A stretch of 64,000 nt of DNA. It comes from Candidatus Mycolicibacterium alkanivorans. Its GTDB lineage: Bacteria; Actinomycetota; Actinomycetes; Mycobacteriales; Mycobacteriaceae. This document shows, piece by piece, positions 10,004 through 17,547 of this stretch. A program made the translations under genes and the position numbers. The notes beneath the pieces are model-generated. The model was given only the letters and a program-made list of their open reading frames with translations, searched no databases and was not told the origin of the DNA. How positions within the stretch are numbered: position 1 is the first letter of the stretch; the number at the start of each line of letters is the position of its first letter. Location of the stretch: the NCBI RefSeq assembly GCF_022760805.1, contig NZ_JAIVFL010000001.1:2170001-2234000 (forward strand). Reading direction: 5' to 3'.

Positions 10004-10277
10004 TCGGCCCGCACGGCGTTTCGGCCGGACCGTTTCGCCTTGTAGAGCGCTTCGTCGGCGCGTGCCAGCCAGGAGGCGACGTCATCGTCGTCGGCCAGTT
10101 CGGCGGCACCGATGCTGACGTGACGGTCGCCGATCCCGCGCCGTCGAACCTGGTGTCGGCGATTCGTGCGCCGATCTTCTCGGCGACGGCCGCCCCGTCG
10201 TCGATGTCGCAATCGCGCAGGAGGACGACGAACTCCTCGCCACACCAGCGGGCCACCATGTCGGTGCCGAGCTTGTC
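10000..10277 (-). pseudogene. C-terminal remnant of a GGDEF (diguanylate cyclase) gene
   Basis: The minus strand reads GTDMVARWCGEEFVVLLRD, the signature region of a GGDEF domain (usual form RWGGEEF; one Gly is now Cys). It continues to IADTRFDGAGSATVT, then shifts frame at about 10117-10121 into SIGAAELADDDDVASWL, ARADEALYKAKRSGRN and the stop at 10000-10002. The N-terminal two thirds of the domain and any sensor region are absent: upstream the sequence is fused to a transposase fragment. It cannot make a working cyclase. The tail overlaps the ilvE stop. Confidence 0.8.
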
Positions 10278-10500
10278 GGTCGATGTATTGCTTGATGATC
10301 GACAGGGGTGCGCCTCCGAAGGAGACGGCGAAGTAGGAGGGCGACCAGAGGTGGCCACGCATGCGGGCGCAAACACATGCGCCGGTGAATTCGCGCCGTC
10401 CCGCGTAGGCGGTGCGGCCCTTGAGTCGCTGCGCAAGAACGGAAATTGCGAGCGTGGGTGGATAAGCGACCAGCACATGCACGTGGTCGGTGCGCGACCG
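10273..10500 (-). pseudogene. tnpA: IS200/IS605 Y1 transposase TnpA fragment
   Basis: About 76 codons of the HUH single-strand transposase remain. The HUH motif is visible as DHVHVLV, followed by LAQRLKGRTAYAGRREF, then LWSPSYFAVSFGGAPLS and the catalytic tyrosine in IIKQYIDRQ. The normal N terminus (roughly the first 60 residues) and the C-terminal tail are absent. Both catalytic motifs are intact, but the truncated protein is unlikely to work. The frame simply continues into the GGDEF remnant. Confidence 0.85.
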
Positions 10501-10524
10501 GGCACCCGGGTTGCTGGTGGAGAT

Positions 10525-10923
10525 GTTGCGTCAAGCACGACCGCCTTGTCGCAAACCTGCCTGTGCGGGAACCGCAAGAATAAACCGCTTTCGCAACGGA
10601 CCCACCGCTGCGAGTGCGGCATCACCGAAGATCGCGACCTGGTTTCGGCCTACCTCGGACTGCACGTCCGCATCCAGGTCGATGGGGTCGATCGGCTGGA
10701 CTTGCCGTCAGCCCAACAGGGCTGGGGGCATCGTCAGGACGTCGACGAGTCGCCGAAGTCCAGCCGTAGTGCATCAGCACGCAAGCGGCGAGGCCGCAGG
10801 CATCCGCCTTCGCGGAGGTCAGTGGCGCGCATCAACGCGAGGCGTAAAGCCAAGGCTGTGATGCGACAGAGCCGCTCGGCGCGAACCTCCACTACCGACC
10901 AGCCTACGGCGATAGCCGCATGA
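10525..10923 (+). pseudogene. tnpB: TnpB C-terminal fragment (OMEGA nuclease family)
   Basis: Only the end of TnpB remains. TTALSQTCLCGNRKNKP then THRCECGITEDRDLVSAYL is the zinc-ribbon plus RuvC-III region of TnpB, with Cys pairs spaced C-x-C instead of the usual C-x-x-C in at least the first knuckle. The RuvC-I and RuvC-II regions, which carry the other catalytic acids, are missing, so nuclease activity is not expected. The last approximately 60 codons to the stop at 10921 look frame-shifted and Arg-rich and lie where the right-end RNA would be encoded. Confidence 0.75.
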
Positions 10924-10959
10924 ACGCGCCTATCGAGACAGCCGGCCGGCACGAGGAAT

Positions 10960-10990
10960 CCTCGCAGTTTCACTGCGGGGAGGACGTCAA
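10960..10990 (+). repeat. IS605 right end: terminal hairpin, probable omega-RNA 3' scaffold
   Basis: An 8-bp stem (10960-10967 with 10973-10980, one G-T pair) and a five-base loop TTTCA are followed by GGACGTCAA ending at 10990. This matches the typical right end of IS200/IS605 elements, where the hairpin is the 3' end of the omega-RNA scaffold. If so, bases from 10991 on would be the guide, and they lie in cobS. The boundary is inferred from the pattern and from where similarity to other CobS proteins stops. Confidence 0.65.
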
Positions 10991-11722
10991 CAGCCCGATC
11001 GCCGTCAGTGTCGTCGTCAGCTCCACCACTGCACCAAGCACATCTCCGGTGATACCGCCGAACCGGCGCACGCAGTGGGCCACCAGGAAAATCGAGACCA
11101 CCAACGCCGCCACCACGACAACCGGCCCCTGCCACGGGCGGGGCGTCGCGGTGACGGACACGGCCACCGCCAACACCGCCCACAGCGCCACCACGGCGGA
11201 CGGCTGACTCCCGGCGACCTGCTCACCGAGCACGCTGCCCGGGGCAGCCGGAACCCCGCGACGGCAGGCCAGCACGGCGGCCACCCGCCCGCTCGCCACC
11301 GCCGTGACGACGGCCGCGGCTCCGCTCAGCCCGGGCGGCGCAGCGGCAAACGCCAGACCCTGTGCCGTCAGCACCACCACTACCGCGGCCACCCCGAACG
11401 GGCCCGCCGATCCGTCGCGCATCACCTGCAAGGCCCGCTCGGGGGGCCCGTAGCAGCCCAGGCCGTCGACGGTGTCGGCCAGACCATCGATGTGCAGGCC
11501 GCGGGTCGCCAGCAGCAGCGCGGCCACCGTCAGCATCCCGGCCAGCGCGCTGTGCGGCCCGAAAGCCCACTGTCCAGCCCACAGCACCGCAGCGGCGACC
11601 ACCCCGAGTGCGGCGCCCACCACCGGCAGTGCCGTCATCGTCGCCCGTCCGACGCCGGCCCCGCGCGACGGGATCGGAAGCACCGTCCCGAACGCGAAAG
11701 CCGTTGCCAGCGAGCCGAACAC
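10970..11722 (-). CDS. cobS: Cobalamin synthase CobS, C terminus rewritten by IS end
   Basis: An integral membrane enzyme that joins adenosylcobinamide-GDP and alpha-ribazole to make adenosylcobalamin (phosphate). It has 250 residues with several hydrophobic segments and the conserved [32 protein letters not shown] and [20 protein letters not shown]. The start GTG 11722 lies 2 bases after the cobT stop and gives [15 protein letters not shown] at the beginning. After TTLTAIGLL the last residues (TSSPQ) and the stop codon come from the adjoining IS605 right end. The replaced residues are beyond the conserved core, so the enzyme may still work. Confidence 0.92.
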   Translation of the reverse strand: MFGSLATAFAFGTVLPIPSRGAGVGRATMTALPVVGAALGVVAAAVLWAGQWAFGPHSALAGMLTVAALLLATRGLHIDGLADTVDGLGCYGPPERALQVMRDGSAGPFGVAAVVVVLTAQGLAFAAAPPGLSGAAAVVTAVASGRVAAVLACRRGVPAAPGSVLGEQVAGSQPSAVVALWAVLAVAVSVTATPRPWQGPVVVVAALVVSIFLVAHCVRRFGGITGDVLGAVVELTTTLTAIGLLTSSPQ

Positions 11723-11724
11723 GG

Positions 11725-12762
11725 TCAGTCCGGCGCTTTGTCGGATACGCCGGCGTCCTCGAAGGTCGCCATCGACGCCAACGTTGCGATCGCGGCGCGG
11801 ACCAGCGGTAGCGCCACCGCGGCGCCGGTACCTTCGCCCAGGCGCAGGCCCAGGTCGACGATCGGCTCCAGGCCGAGCTGGTCCAATGCCAGGGTGTGTG
11901 CGGGCTCGGTGGAGCGGTGCCCGGCCTGCCACCAGGACCTCGCACCCGGCGCCATCCGATCACCGACCAGCGCCGCCGCCGTCACCACCAGACCGTCGAG
12001 AAGCAGGGGAGTGCGCCGCACCGCGGCCTGCGCGCAGAAGCTGGCCATCGCCGCCAGATCCGCGCCGCCGCAGGTGCGCAACAACGCGACCGGTTCGGAC
12101 CGCAACCGGCGACCCCGGTACATCGCGTCGCGTACGGCTGCGGTCTTGCGTGACCAGCCGGCATCATCGATACCGGTGCCGCGGCCCACCACCGCCACCG
12201 GCTCGGTGTCGGTCAGTACGGCGATCAATGTCGTTGCCGCTGTGGTGTTTCCGATGCCCATGTCACCGGCGATCAGCAGGTCGGCGCCGCCGTCGACCTC
12301 CTCGTCGGCGATCCGACGGCCCACCTCGAGGGCGGCGAGCACCTCGTCCTCGCTCAGCGCATCCTCGATGGCGATGTTACCGCTGGAGCGGCGCACCTTG
12401 TACCGCCCGGCGGGTTCGTCGGTGTTCACCGCCACGTCGACCACGCGCACCGTCGCGCCAGCCACCTCGGCCAGGACGTTGATCGCCGCGCCCCCGGCGC
12501 CGATGTTGGTTATCATCTGCGCGGTGACCTCCGGCGGGTATGCCGACACGCTGGCGCGGGCCACGCCGTGGTCGCCCGCGAACACCACCACCCGTGCCCG
12601 TTCGAATTGCCTTGGCGGACAATGACCCTGGCAGGAGGCCACCCACACCGACAGATCCTCGAGCCGACCCAGTGCACCCGTCGGCTTGGTCAGGATGTCC
12701 TGCCTTCGGCGGGCGGCCGCGCCGGCGCGCGAGTCGGGCGGAGTGACCGCGGAGAACTCCAT
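11725..12762 (-). CDS. cobT: Nicotinate-nucleotide:dimethylbenzimidazole phosphoribosyltransferase CobT
   Basis: Activates the lower-ligand base of cobalamin as alpha-ribazole phosphate. It has 345 residues. Visible signatures are [28 protein letters not shown], the [14 protein letters not shown] loop and [13 protein letters not shown], which holds the catalytic Glu. I start at ATG 12762, whose first base overlaps the cobU stop; an adjacent GTG at 12765 is an alternative. It is part of the cobU-cobT-cobS run with almost no intergenic space. Confidence 0.95.
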   Translation of the reverse strand: MEFSAVTPPDSRAGAAARRRQDILTKPTGALGRLEDLSVWVASCQGHCPPRQFERARVVVFAGDHGVARASVSAYPPEVTAQMITNIGAGGAAINVLAEVAGATVRVVDVAVNTDEPAGRYKVRRSSGNIAIEDALSEDEVLAALEVGRRIADEEVDGGADLLIAGDMGIGNTTAATTLIAVLTDTEPVAVVGRGTGIDDAGWSRKTAAVRDAMYRGRRLRSEPVALLRTCGGADLAAMASFCAQAAVRRTPLLLDGLVVTAAALVGDRMAPGARSWWQAGHRSTEPAHTLALDQLGLEPIVDLGLRLGEGTGAAVALPLVRAAIATLASMATFEDAGVSDKAPD

Positions 12763-13286
12763 CACACAACCTCCGTCGGTTTGACCGGCAGGGGCAGTCC
12801 CGCCACCACCAGGACCACACGCTCGCAGCACTGGGCAAGTCGTTGATTGAGGGTGCCCAGTTCGTCGGCGAACCGGCGGCCCGACGCGGTGGCCGGCACC
12901 ACGGCCAGTCCCACCTCGGGGCTCACCAACACCAGCGGGGCACTGAAACCCTCGACGGCGGAAACCAATTCGTCGATGTCATCGGCAACCGAACCGTCAT
13001 CCCAGCCGCGGCGATCCAGGGTTGCGGTCAGCCAGCCACCCAGGTCGTCGACCAGGGTCGCGGCATGCGGCGCGGCCCGCAATTGCGCGGCCACGTCCAC
13101 GCTCTCCACGGTCTGCCAGGTCACGGGGCGGCGGTCGCGGTGCGCGTCGACCCGCGCCGCCCAGGCGGGATCGGCGCGGGGGACAGGGCCCGTGGCGAGA
13201 TAGCGGACGGCACTGTCGGCGCCGATCGCCGACTCGGCCCATCGTGATTTGCCCGACCTGATTCCGCCGAGCACCAGTGTGCGCAC
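12762..13286 (-). CDS. cobU: Adenosylcobinamide kinase/guanylyltransferase CobU
   Basis: A bifunctional nucleotide-loop enzyme: phosphorylates adenosylcobinamide and then attaches GMP, supplying the CobS substrate. It has 174 residues. The P-loop [12 protein letters not shown] is at residues 7-18 and the family segment [23 protein letters not shown] lies near the C terminus. The start is GTG 13286. In M. tuberculosis, as I recall, cobU lies elsewhere (Rv0254c), so a complete nucleotide-loop cluster here is a difference from that genome. Confidence 0.93.
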   Translation of the reverse strand: MRTLVLGGIRSGKSRWAESAIGADSAVRYLATGPVPRADPAWAARVDAHRDRRPVTWQTVESVDVAAQLRAAPHAATLVDDLGGWLTATLDRRGWDDGSVADDIDELVSAVEGFSAPLVLVSPEVGLAVVPATASGRRFADELGTLNQRLAQCCERVVLVVAGLPLPVKPTEVV

Positions 13287-13300
13287 AGTTCCGGGTTGAG

Positions 13301-13954
13301 TCAGTCGACCTTGGCGCCGCGCTCGACCCGAGGTCGCGGGGCACGCATGCGGCGCAGCTGCGAGGCCCGTCCCGCGGCGTAAAGCCCGAGCTTCCAAGGG
13401 CCTTCGGTGTTGTCGGGGAACTTGGCATCCACCGCCTTGTTCACCTTGCGGCCCAACAACACGGCGTCGACGCCCATGATCGCCATCAGCACGAGCATCG
13501 CCGGAGAGATGAGAAGCTGAACCTTCGGCACGGCGAGCATGACGAAGATCATGAACAGCGCCGCGGGCATGAACAGGCCGAGCAGGTTACGTCGGGAGTC
13601 GACGATGTCACGGACATAGCGGCGCACCGGCCCCTTGTCGCGCGGCAGCAGGTAGTCCTCCTCGCCGGCCATCATCTTCTCGCGGCGAGTGTTCATGGCG
13701 GCGCGCCGCTCGAGCTTCTCGGTCCGGCGCTCCTCTTTGGTCAGCGTCGCGCGCATCTCCTTGCGACGCTTGCGTGCCTCGGAGGTGGTCATCGGGGCGG
13801 GCGCCACCGGGCCGCGGCGCTTGGCGGACTGGCTTCGCTTGGGCGTCGGCCTGCCCTTGGGCGGCGTGGAGCGTGTCGACGCGGAATCCTCGACCGGCGT
13901 CGGCTCGGCCTCCGGCGCGTCGCCGTCATCGTTCTTTCGGCCCAGCAGCTTCAC
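13301..13954 (-). CDS. DUF3043 membrane protein (Rv2206-like)
   Basis: A 217-residue protein starting [12 protein letters not shown], an N-terminal motif typical of this mycobacterial family. A long charged, Lys/Arg-rich cytoplasmic region (about 1-120) contains [17 protein letters not shown]. Two closely spaced membrane segments follow ([20 protein letters not shown] and [21 protein letters not shown]), then a short basic tail. Function unknown. It precedes cobU by 14 bases on the same strand and is divergent from the glycerate kinase gene. Confidence 0.85.
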   Translation of the reverse strand: MKLLGRKNDDGDAPEAEPTPVEDSASTRSTPPKGRPTPKRSQSAKRRGPVAPAPMTTSEARKRRKEMRATLTKEERRTEKLERRAAMNTRREKMMAGEEDYLLPRDKGPVRRYVRDIVDSRRNLLGLFMPAALFMIFVMLAVPKVQLLISPAMLVLMAIMGVDAVLLGRKVNKAVDAKFPDNTEGPWKLGLYAAGRASQLRRMRAPRPRVERGAKVD

Positions 13955-14012
13955 GCTGACAGGTTACTTCGCCGCGCCACCAGCCCGGCATGCACCTTGC
14001 GATGCCGGGCCT

Positions 14013-14018
14013 TACGCT
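14013..14018 (+). promoter_or_regulatory. Candidate -10 element for leaderless glycerate kinase gene
   Basis: TACGCT (TANNNT type) ends exactly 6 bases before ATG 14025, the same spacing as at ilvE and aroG. A weak CAGGA in the spacer could also serve as a ribosome binding site, so the leaderless reading is not certain. Confidence 0.4.
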
Positions 14019-14024
14019 GCAGGA

Positions 14025-15104
14025 ATGACGGGCGTCGAGGCGGGATTGCAGGTGCTGATCGCCCCGGACTGCTATGGCGACAGCATGACCGCCGTGGCGG
14101 CCGCCGACGCCATCGCGACGGGTTGGCGGCGGGCGCGCAGTGCCGACCGGCTCACCCTGGCGCCGCAGTCCGACGGCGGGCCCGGCTTCGTCGGGGTACT
14201 GGCCGGCCGGGCGGGCGGGGTGCGGCGTAGCCGGGTCTCGGGACCGCTGGAAGAAGATGTGGACGCCGAATGGGTGTACGCCGCGGACACGGCGACCGCC
14301 TACATCGAGTGCGCCCAGGCCTGCGGGCTTGCGCTGCTCGGCGGTCCGCCGACCGAGCAGACCGCGGCCGCCGCGCACAGCCGCGGTGTCGGCCAGCTCG
14401 TCGACGCCGCGCTGAGGGCGGGTGCCACCACGATCGTGGTCGGCCTGGGCGGCAGCGCCTGCACCGACGGCGGCCGCGGTCTGATCGACGCGTTCGGCGG
14501 CCTCCGGCAGGCGCGCGACGAGCTGGACGGGGTCGCGCTGATCGCGGCCACCGACGTCGAGCACCCGCTGCTCGGGCCGATGGGCGCCGCGCGGATCTTC
14601 GGGCCCCAGAAGGGTGCCGACCCGGCGACGGTCGAGATCCTCGAACAACGGCTGACGGCCTGGGCGGCCAAGCTCGACGCGCTGGCCGGACATCCGGTCA
14701 GCCCGTTGCCGGGGGCCGGCGCGGCCGGGGGACTGGGCGCCGCGCTGCTGGCTCTCGGTGGTACCCGCGCCTCGGGCGCGGCCGTTATCGCCGAACACAC
14801 CGGGCTGGCGCGCGACATCGCCGCGGCCGACGTGATCGTCACCGGCGAGGGCCGCTTCGACGACCAGTCGCTGCACGGCAAGGTGGTCAGCGCACTTGCC
14901 GACGGCGCCCGCGCACGCGGCATCCCGGTGATCGTGCTGGCCGGCCAGGTCACGCTGGACCCGGCCGCGCTGGGCGAGGCCGGTATCGCCGCCGCCTACT
15001 CGATTGCCGACCACGCAGGCTCGGTGCGGCTGGCGATCGACGACGCAGCCAACCAACTGGCCGGGCTGGCCTGCCGGACGGCGAGCGGGCTCCAGCCGGC
15101 TTGA
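14025..15104 (+). CDS. glxK: Glycerate 2-kinase (GlxK family)
   Basis: Phosphorylates glycerate to 2-phosphoglycerate, linking glyoxylate and glycerate use to glycolysis. It has 359 residues. The family N terminus [20 protein letters not shown], the Gly-rich [19 protein letters not shown] segment and [18 protein letters not shown] are present. Start ATG 14025; in-frame upstream codons lie in the reverse strand of the DUF3043 gene. The Fe-S protein gene follows after 91 bases with its own RBS. Confidence 0.9.
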   Translation: MTGVEAGLQVLIAPDCYGDSMTAVAAADAIATGWRRARSADRLTLAPQSDGGPGFVGVLAGRAGGVRRSRVSGPLEEDVDAEWVYAADTATAYIECAQACGLALLGGPPTEQTAAAAHSRGVGQLVDAALRAGATTIVVGLGGSACTDGGRGLIDAFGGLRQARDELDGVALIAATDVEHPLLGPMGAARIFGPQKGADPATVEILEQRLTAWAAKLDALAGHPVSPLPGAGAAGGLGAALLALGGTRASGAAVIAEHTGLARDIAAADVIVTGEGRFDDQSLHGKVVSALADGARARGIPVIVLAGQVTLDPAALGEAGIAAAYSIADHAGSVRLAIDDAANQLAGLACRTASGLQPA

Positions 15105-15195
15105 GTCGGGAATAGCCGCCGGACAAGGTACCGTTGATGAGGTGGGCCTAACCGCCACGGGAACCCACGACAGACATCTGCATGAGGGAGACGTA

Positions 15196-15549
15196 ATGAC
15201 TGTTTCCGATCAGTCGACCGCAACGCACGGCGTGACCCTGACCGACGCCGCGGCTTCCAAGGCGAAGTCGCTGCTCGACCAGGAGGGCCGCGATGACCTG
15301 GCGCTGCGCATCGCCGTGCAGCCCGGCGGCTGCGCCGGCCTGCGCTACAACCTGTTCTTCGACGATCGCGCTCTCGACGGTGACCTCACCGCGGAGTTCG
15401 GTGGCGTCACCCTGACCGTCGACCGGATGAGCGCCCCCTACGTGCAGGGCGCCACGGTCGACTTCGTCGACACCATCGAGAAGCAGGGCTTCACCATCGA
15501 CAACCCCAACGCCACCGGCTCCTGCGCCTGCGGCGACTCGTTCAACTAA
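15196..15549 (+). CDS. HesB/IscA-type iron-sulfur carrier (Rv2204c/ErpA-like)
   Basis: An A-type carrier that hands Fe-S clusters to target proteins. It has 117 residues. The three cluster-binding cysteines are in QPGGCAGLRY and in the C-terminal CACGDSF. SAPYVQGATVDFVDTIEKQG is the characteristic middle of the mycobacterial version. The start ATG 15196 follows GAGGGAGA at 15184-15191. LipA, Rieske protein QcrA and other Fe-S enzymes in this window are possible clients, though that is only inferred from their chemistry. Confidence 0.93.
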   Translation: MTVSDQSTATHGVTLTDAAASKAKSLLDQEGRDDLALRIAVQPGGCAGLRYNLFFDDRALDGDLTAEFGGVTLTVDRMSAPYVQGATVDFVDTIEKQGFTIDNPNATGSCACGDSFN

Positions 15550-15566
15550 CCGAACAGCCTGTGCAG

Positions 15567-15590
15567 CGGCCGCTCAGTATTGGGCGGCCG
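15567..15590. terminator. Stem-loop between convergent genes
   Basis: CGGCCGC at 15567-15573 pairs with GCGGCCG at 15584-15590 around a ten-base loop; two further pairs extend it. It lies between the stops of the Fe-S carrier and the membrane protein gene and covers the latter's stop codon. There is no strong U-tract on the plus side. Confidence 0.45.
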
Positions 15591-16251
15591 TTCGCAACAG
15601 ATACGAGCACACCAGCAGCTGATTATCCTGGCGCAGCACCTGCGCCACGCCCTGCTCCTCGGCCCGGCTGCCGCGCGCGCCGGACGCCCGCGCTACCGTC
15701 ATGGTGAACAGCACCTGCGCCTGATACGACGACGACAGCACGATCTTGTCGATCGAGGTTACCTCGGCGCGGGTGAACTGCCTGCGAAAGGCATCACTGG
15801 CCAGCCGCGCCAGCGCCAGATCCCCGCGGCGGTCCTTGACCCCGTCGTACATGCCGCACAGGTTGTTTCGCGCGATCGTCTCGGTATCGCCGTTGGACAG
15901 CGCGGTGAGGTAGCTCTGGATGGTCGCCTTGGTTGCGGCGTCGGTGAACACACCGGCCGGGGTTGCCGGGCGCGTAGTGCGGATGGTCAGCGCTGCCGCC
16001 ACGACAGCCGCGACCAGAACCACAGCGGCCAGACTCAACCACAACGCCCTGCGACGGCGGGGTTTCTGCTGCGGATAGCTCACCGGTGGCGGCAGTATCC
16101 CCGGATACGCCCAGGGATACGGGGTGCCCGGCGCCGGGGCCCCGGCGGGACCGAAGCGGACGTCGGGGTACGGCTCGGCGTAGGCGGGGGACCCGGAGAA
16201 CGGTTGGCCCTCGGCGCCGGCCTGCTGGGGCGGCGGAAAGGGGTCAGCCAT
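15574..16251 (-). CDS. Proline-rich single-pass membrane protein (Rv2203-like)
   Basis: A 225-residue protein. The N-terminal ~75 residues are Pro/Tyr/Gly-rich and cytoplasmic (QQAGAEGQPFSGSPAYAEP). One membrane anchor follows (ALWLSLAAVVLVAAVVAAAL), then an exported domain (about 115-225) containing SYLTALSNGDTETIARN and two cysteines, with a distant resemblance to NTF2-like/DUF4878 stress-type domains. Function unknown. ATG 16251 is preceded by CAGGAGA. A 13-bp direct repeat lies just upstream. Confidence 0.82.
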   Translation of the reverse strand: MADPFPPPQQAGAEGQPFSGSPAYAEPYPDVRFGPAGAPAPGTPYPWAYPGILPPPVSYPQQKPRRRRALWLSLAAVVLVAAVVAAALTIRTTRPATPAGVFTDAATKATIQSYLTALSNGDTETIARNNLCGMYDGVKDRRGDLALARLASDAFRRQFTRAEVTSIDKIVLSSSYQAQVLFTMTVARASGARGSRAEEQGVAQVLRQDNQLLVCSYLLRTAAQY

Positions 16252-16269
16252 CGACGCGTCTCCTGGTCT

Positions 16270-16299
16270 TCGGAGGGAATACAGTCTCGGAGGGAATAC
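16270..16299. repeat. 13-bp direct repeat upstream of the Pro-rich membrane protein gene
   Basis: TCGGAGGGAATAC occurs at 16270-16282 and again at 16287-16299, a 17-base period, starting 19 bases upstream of the minus-strand ATG at 16251. It may overlap that gene's promoter; on the minus strand each copy reads GTATTCCCTCCGA. Confidence 0.6.
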
Positions 16300-16389
16300 T
16301 GAAGTACCGGCCACATCGGCGCCGAGGCCGGGCCATATAGTCGGCACTTGTACGCAGGCTAGCGCACCCTGGGGGAAATGAACGGCCGC

Positions 16390-16408
16390 GTTACGCGGGC
16401 ATCGTTAC
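16390..16408 (+). promoter_or_regulatory. GTTAC direct repeat upstream of adoK
   Basis: GTTAC at 16390-16394 and 16404-16408 (14-base period), followed by AGATCACCTATC, lies 35-53 bases before the adoK start. A similar GTTAC/GTTAA pair with the same period is upstream of the ripC-like gene. Regulator-binding is only a guess. Confidence 0.25.
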
Positions 16409-16412
16409 CTAG

Positions 16413-17415
<1,003 letters not shown>

Positions 17416-17417
<2 letters not shown>

Positions 17418-17541
17418 AGCTGATCGCCCGACTCCTCCCCGCGGCGTCCGCCGCGCATCGTCGTCGAGCCAGAGCTGATTGCCCGACTCCTCCTCGCGGC
17501 GTCCGCCGCGCATCGTCGTCGAGCCAGAGCTGATTGCCCGA
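17416..17541. repeat. 55-bp tandem repeat (2.3 copies) in a convergent intergenic region
   Basis: Copy 1 is 17416-17470 and copy 2 is 17471-17525, differing at only two positions; 16 bases of a third copy (17526-17541) follow. Each full copy contains CGCGGCGTCCGCCGCG, a 7-bp stem with a two-base loop. The array starts at the adoK stop and ends six bases before the asnB stop (minus strand). It could act as a bidirectional terminator, or be a VNTR/MIRU-like locus. Confidence 0.85.
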
Positions 17542-17547
17542 GTCGAG

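Larger units (their letters stand above)
10270..10990. mobile_element. Decayed IS200/IS605-family element (divergent tnpA and tnpB fragments)
   Basis: A tnpA fragment on the minus strand and a tnpB C-terminal fragment on the plus strand point away from each other, the IS605 layout. The beginnings of both genes are missing at one junction (about 10500-10525), consistent with one internal deletion. The left end is also lost: the TnpA reading stops just after the catalytic-Tyr helix and meets GGDEF coding sequence. The right end survives, with a hairpin and terminal GACGTCAA at 10983-10990, and abuts the cobS coding sequence. The element therefore replaced whatever lay between ilvE and cobS. Confidence 0.8.

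Noticed and set aside
10120..10524. Plus-strand frame before the TnpB fragment as part of TnpB
   Set aside because: It is antisense to the GGDEF and TnpA fragments and shows no TnpB similarity; only the region from about 10525 does.
12540..13300. Cobalamin riboswitch near cobU/cobT
   Set aside because: The cob genes are packed with no leader of sufficient length, and I see no B12-box-like sequence upstream of cobU.
13689..14024. N-terminal extension of the glycerate kinase frame
   Set aside because: It is antisense to the DUF3043 gene, and ATG 14025 has a -10 hexamer at the leaderless distance and starts the conserved kinase fold.
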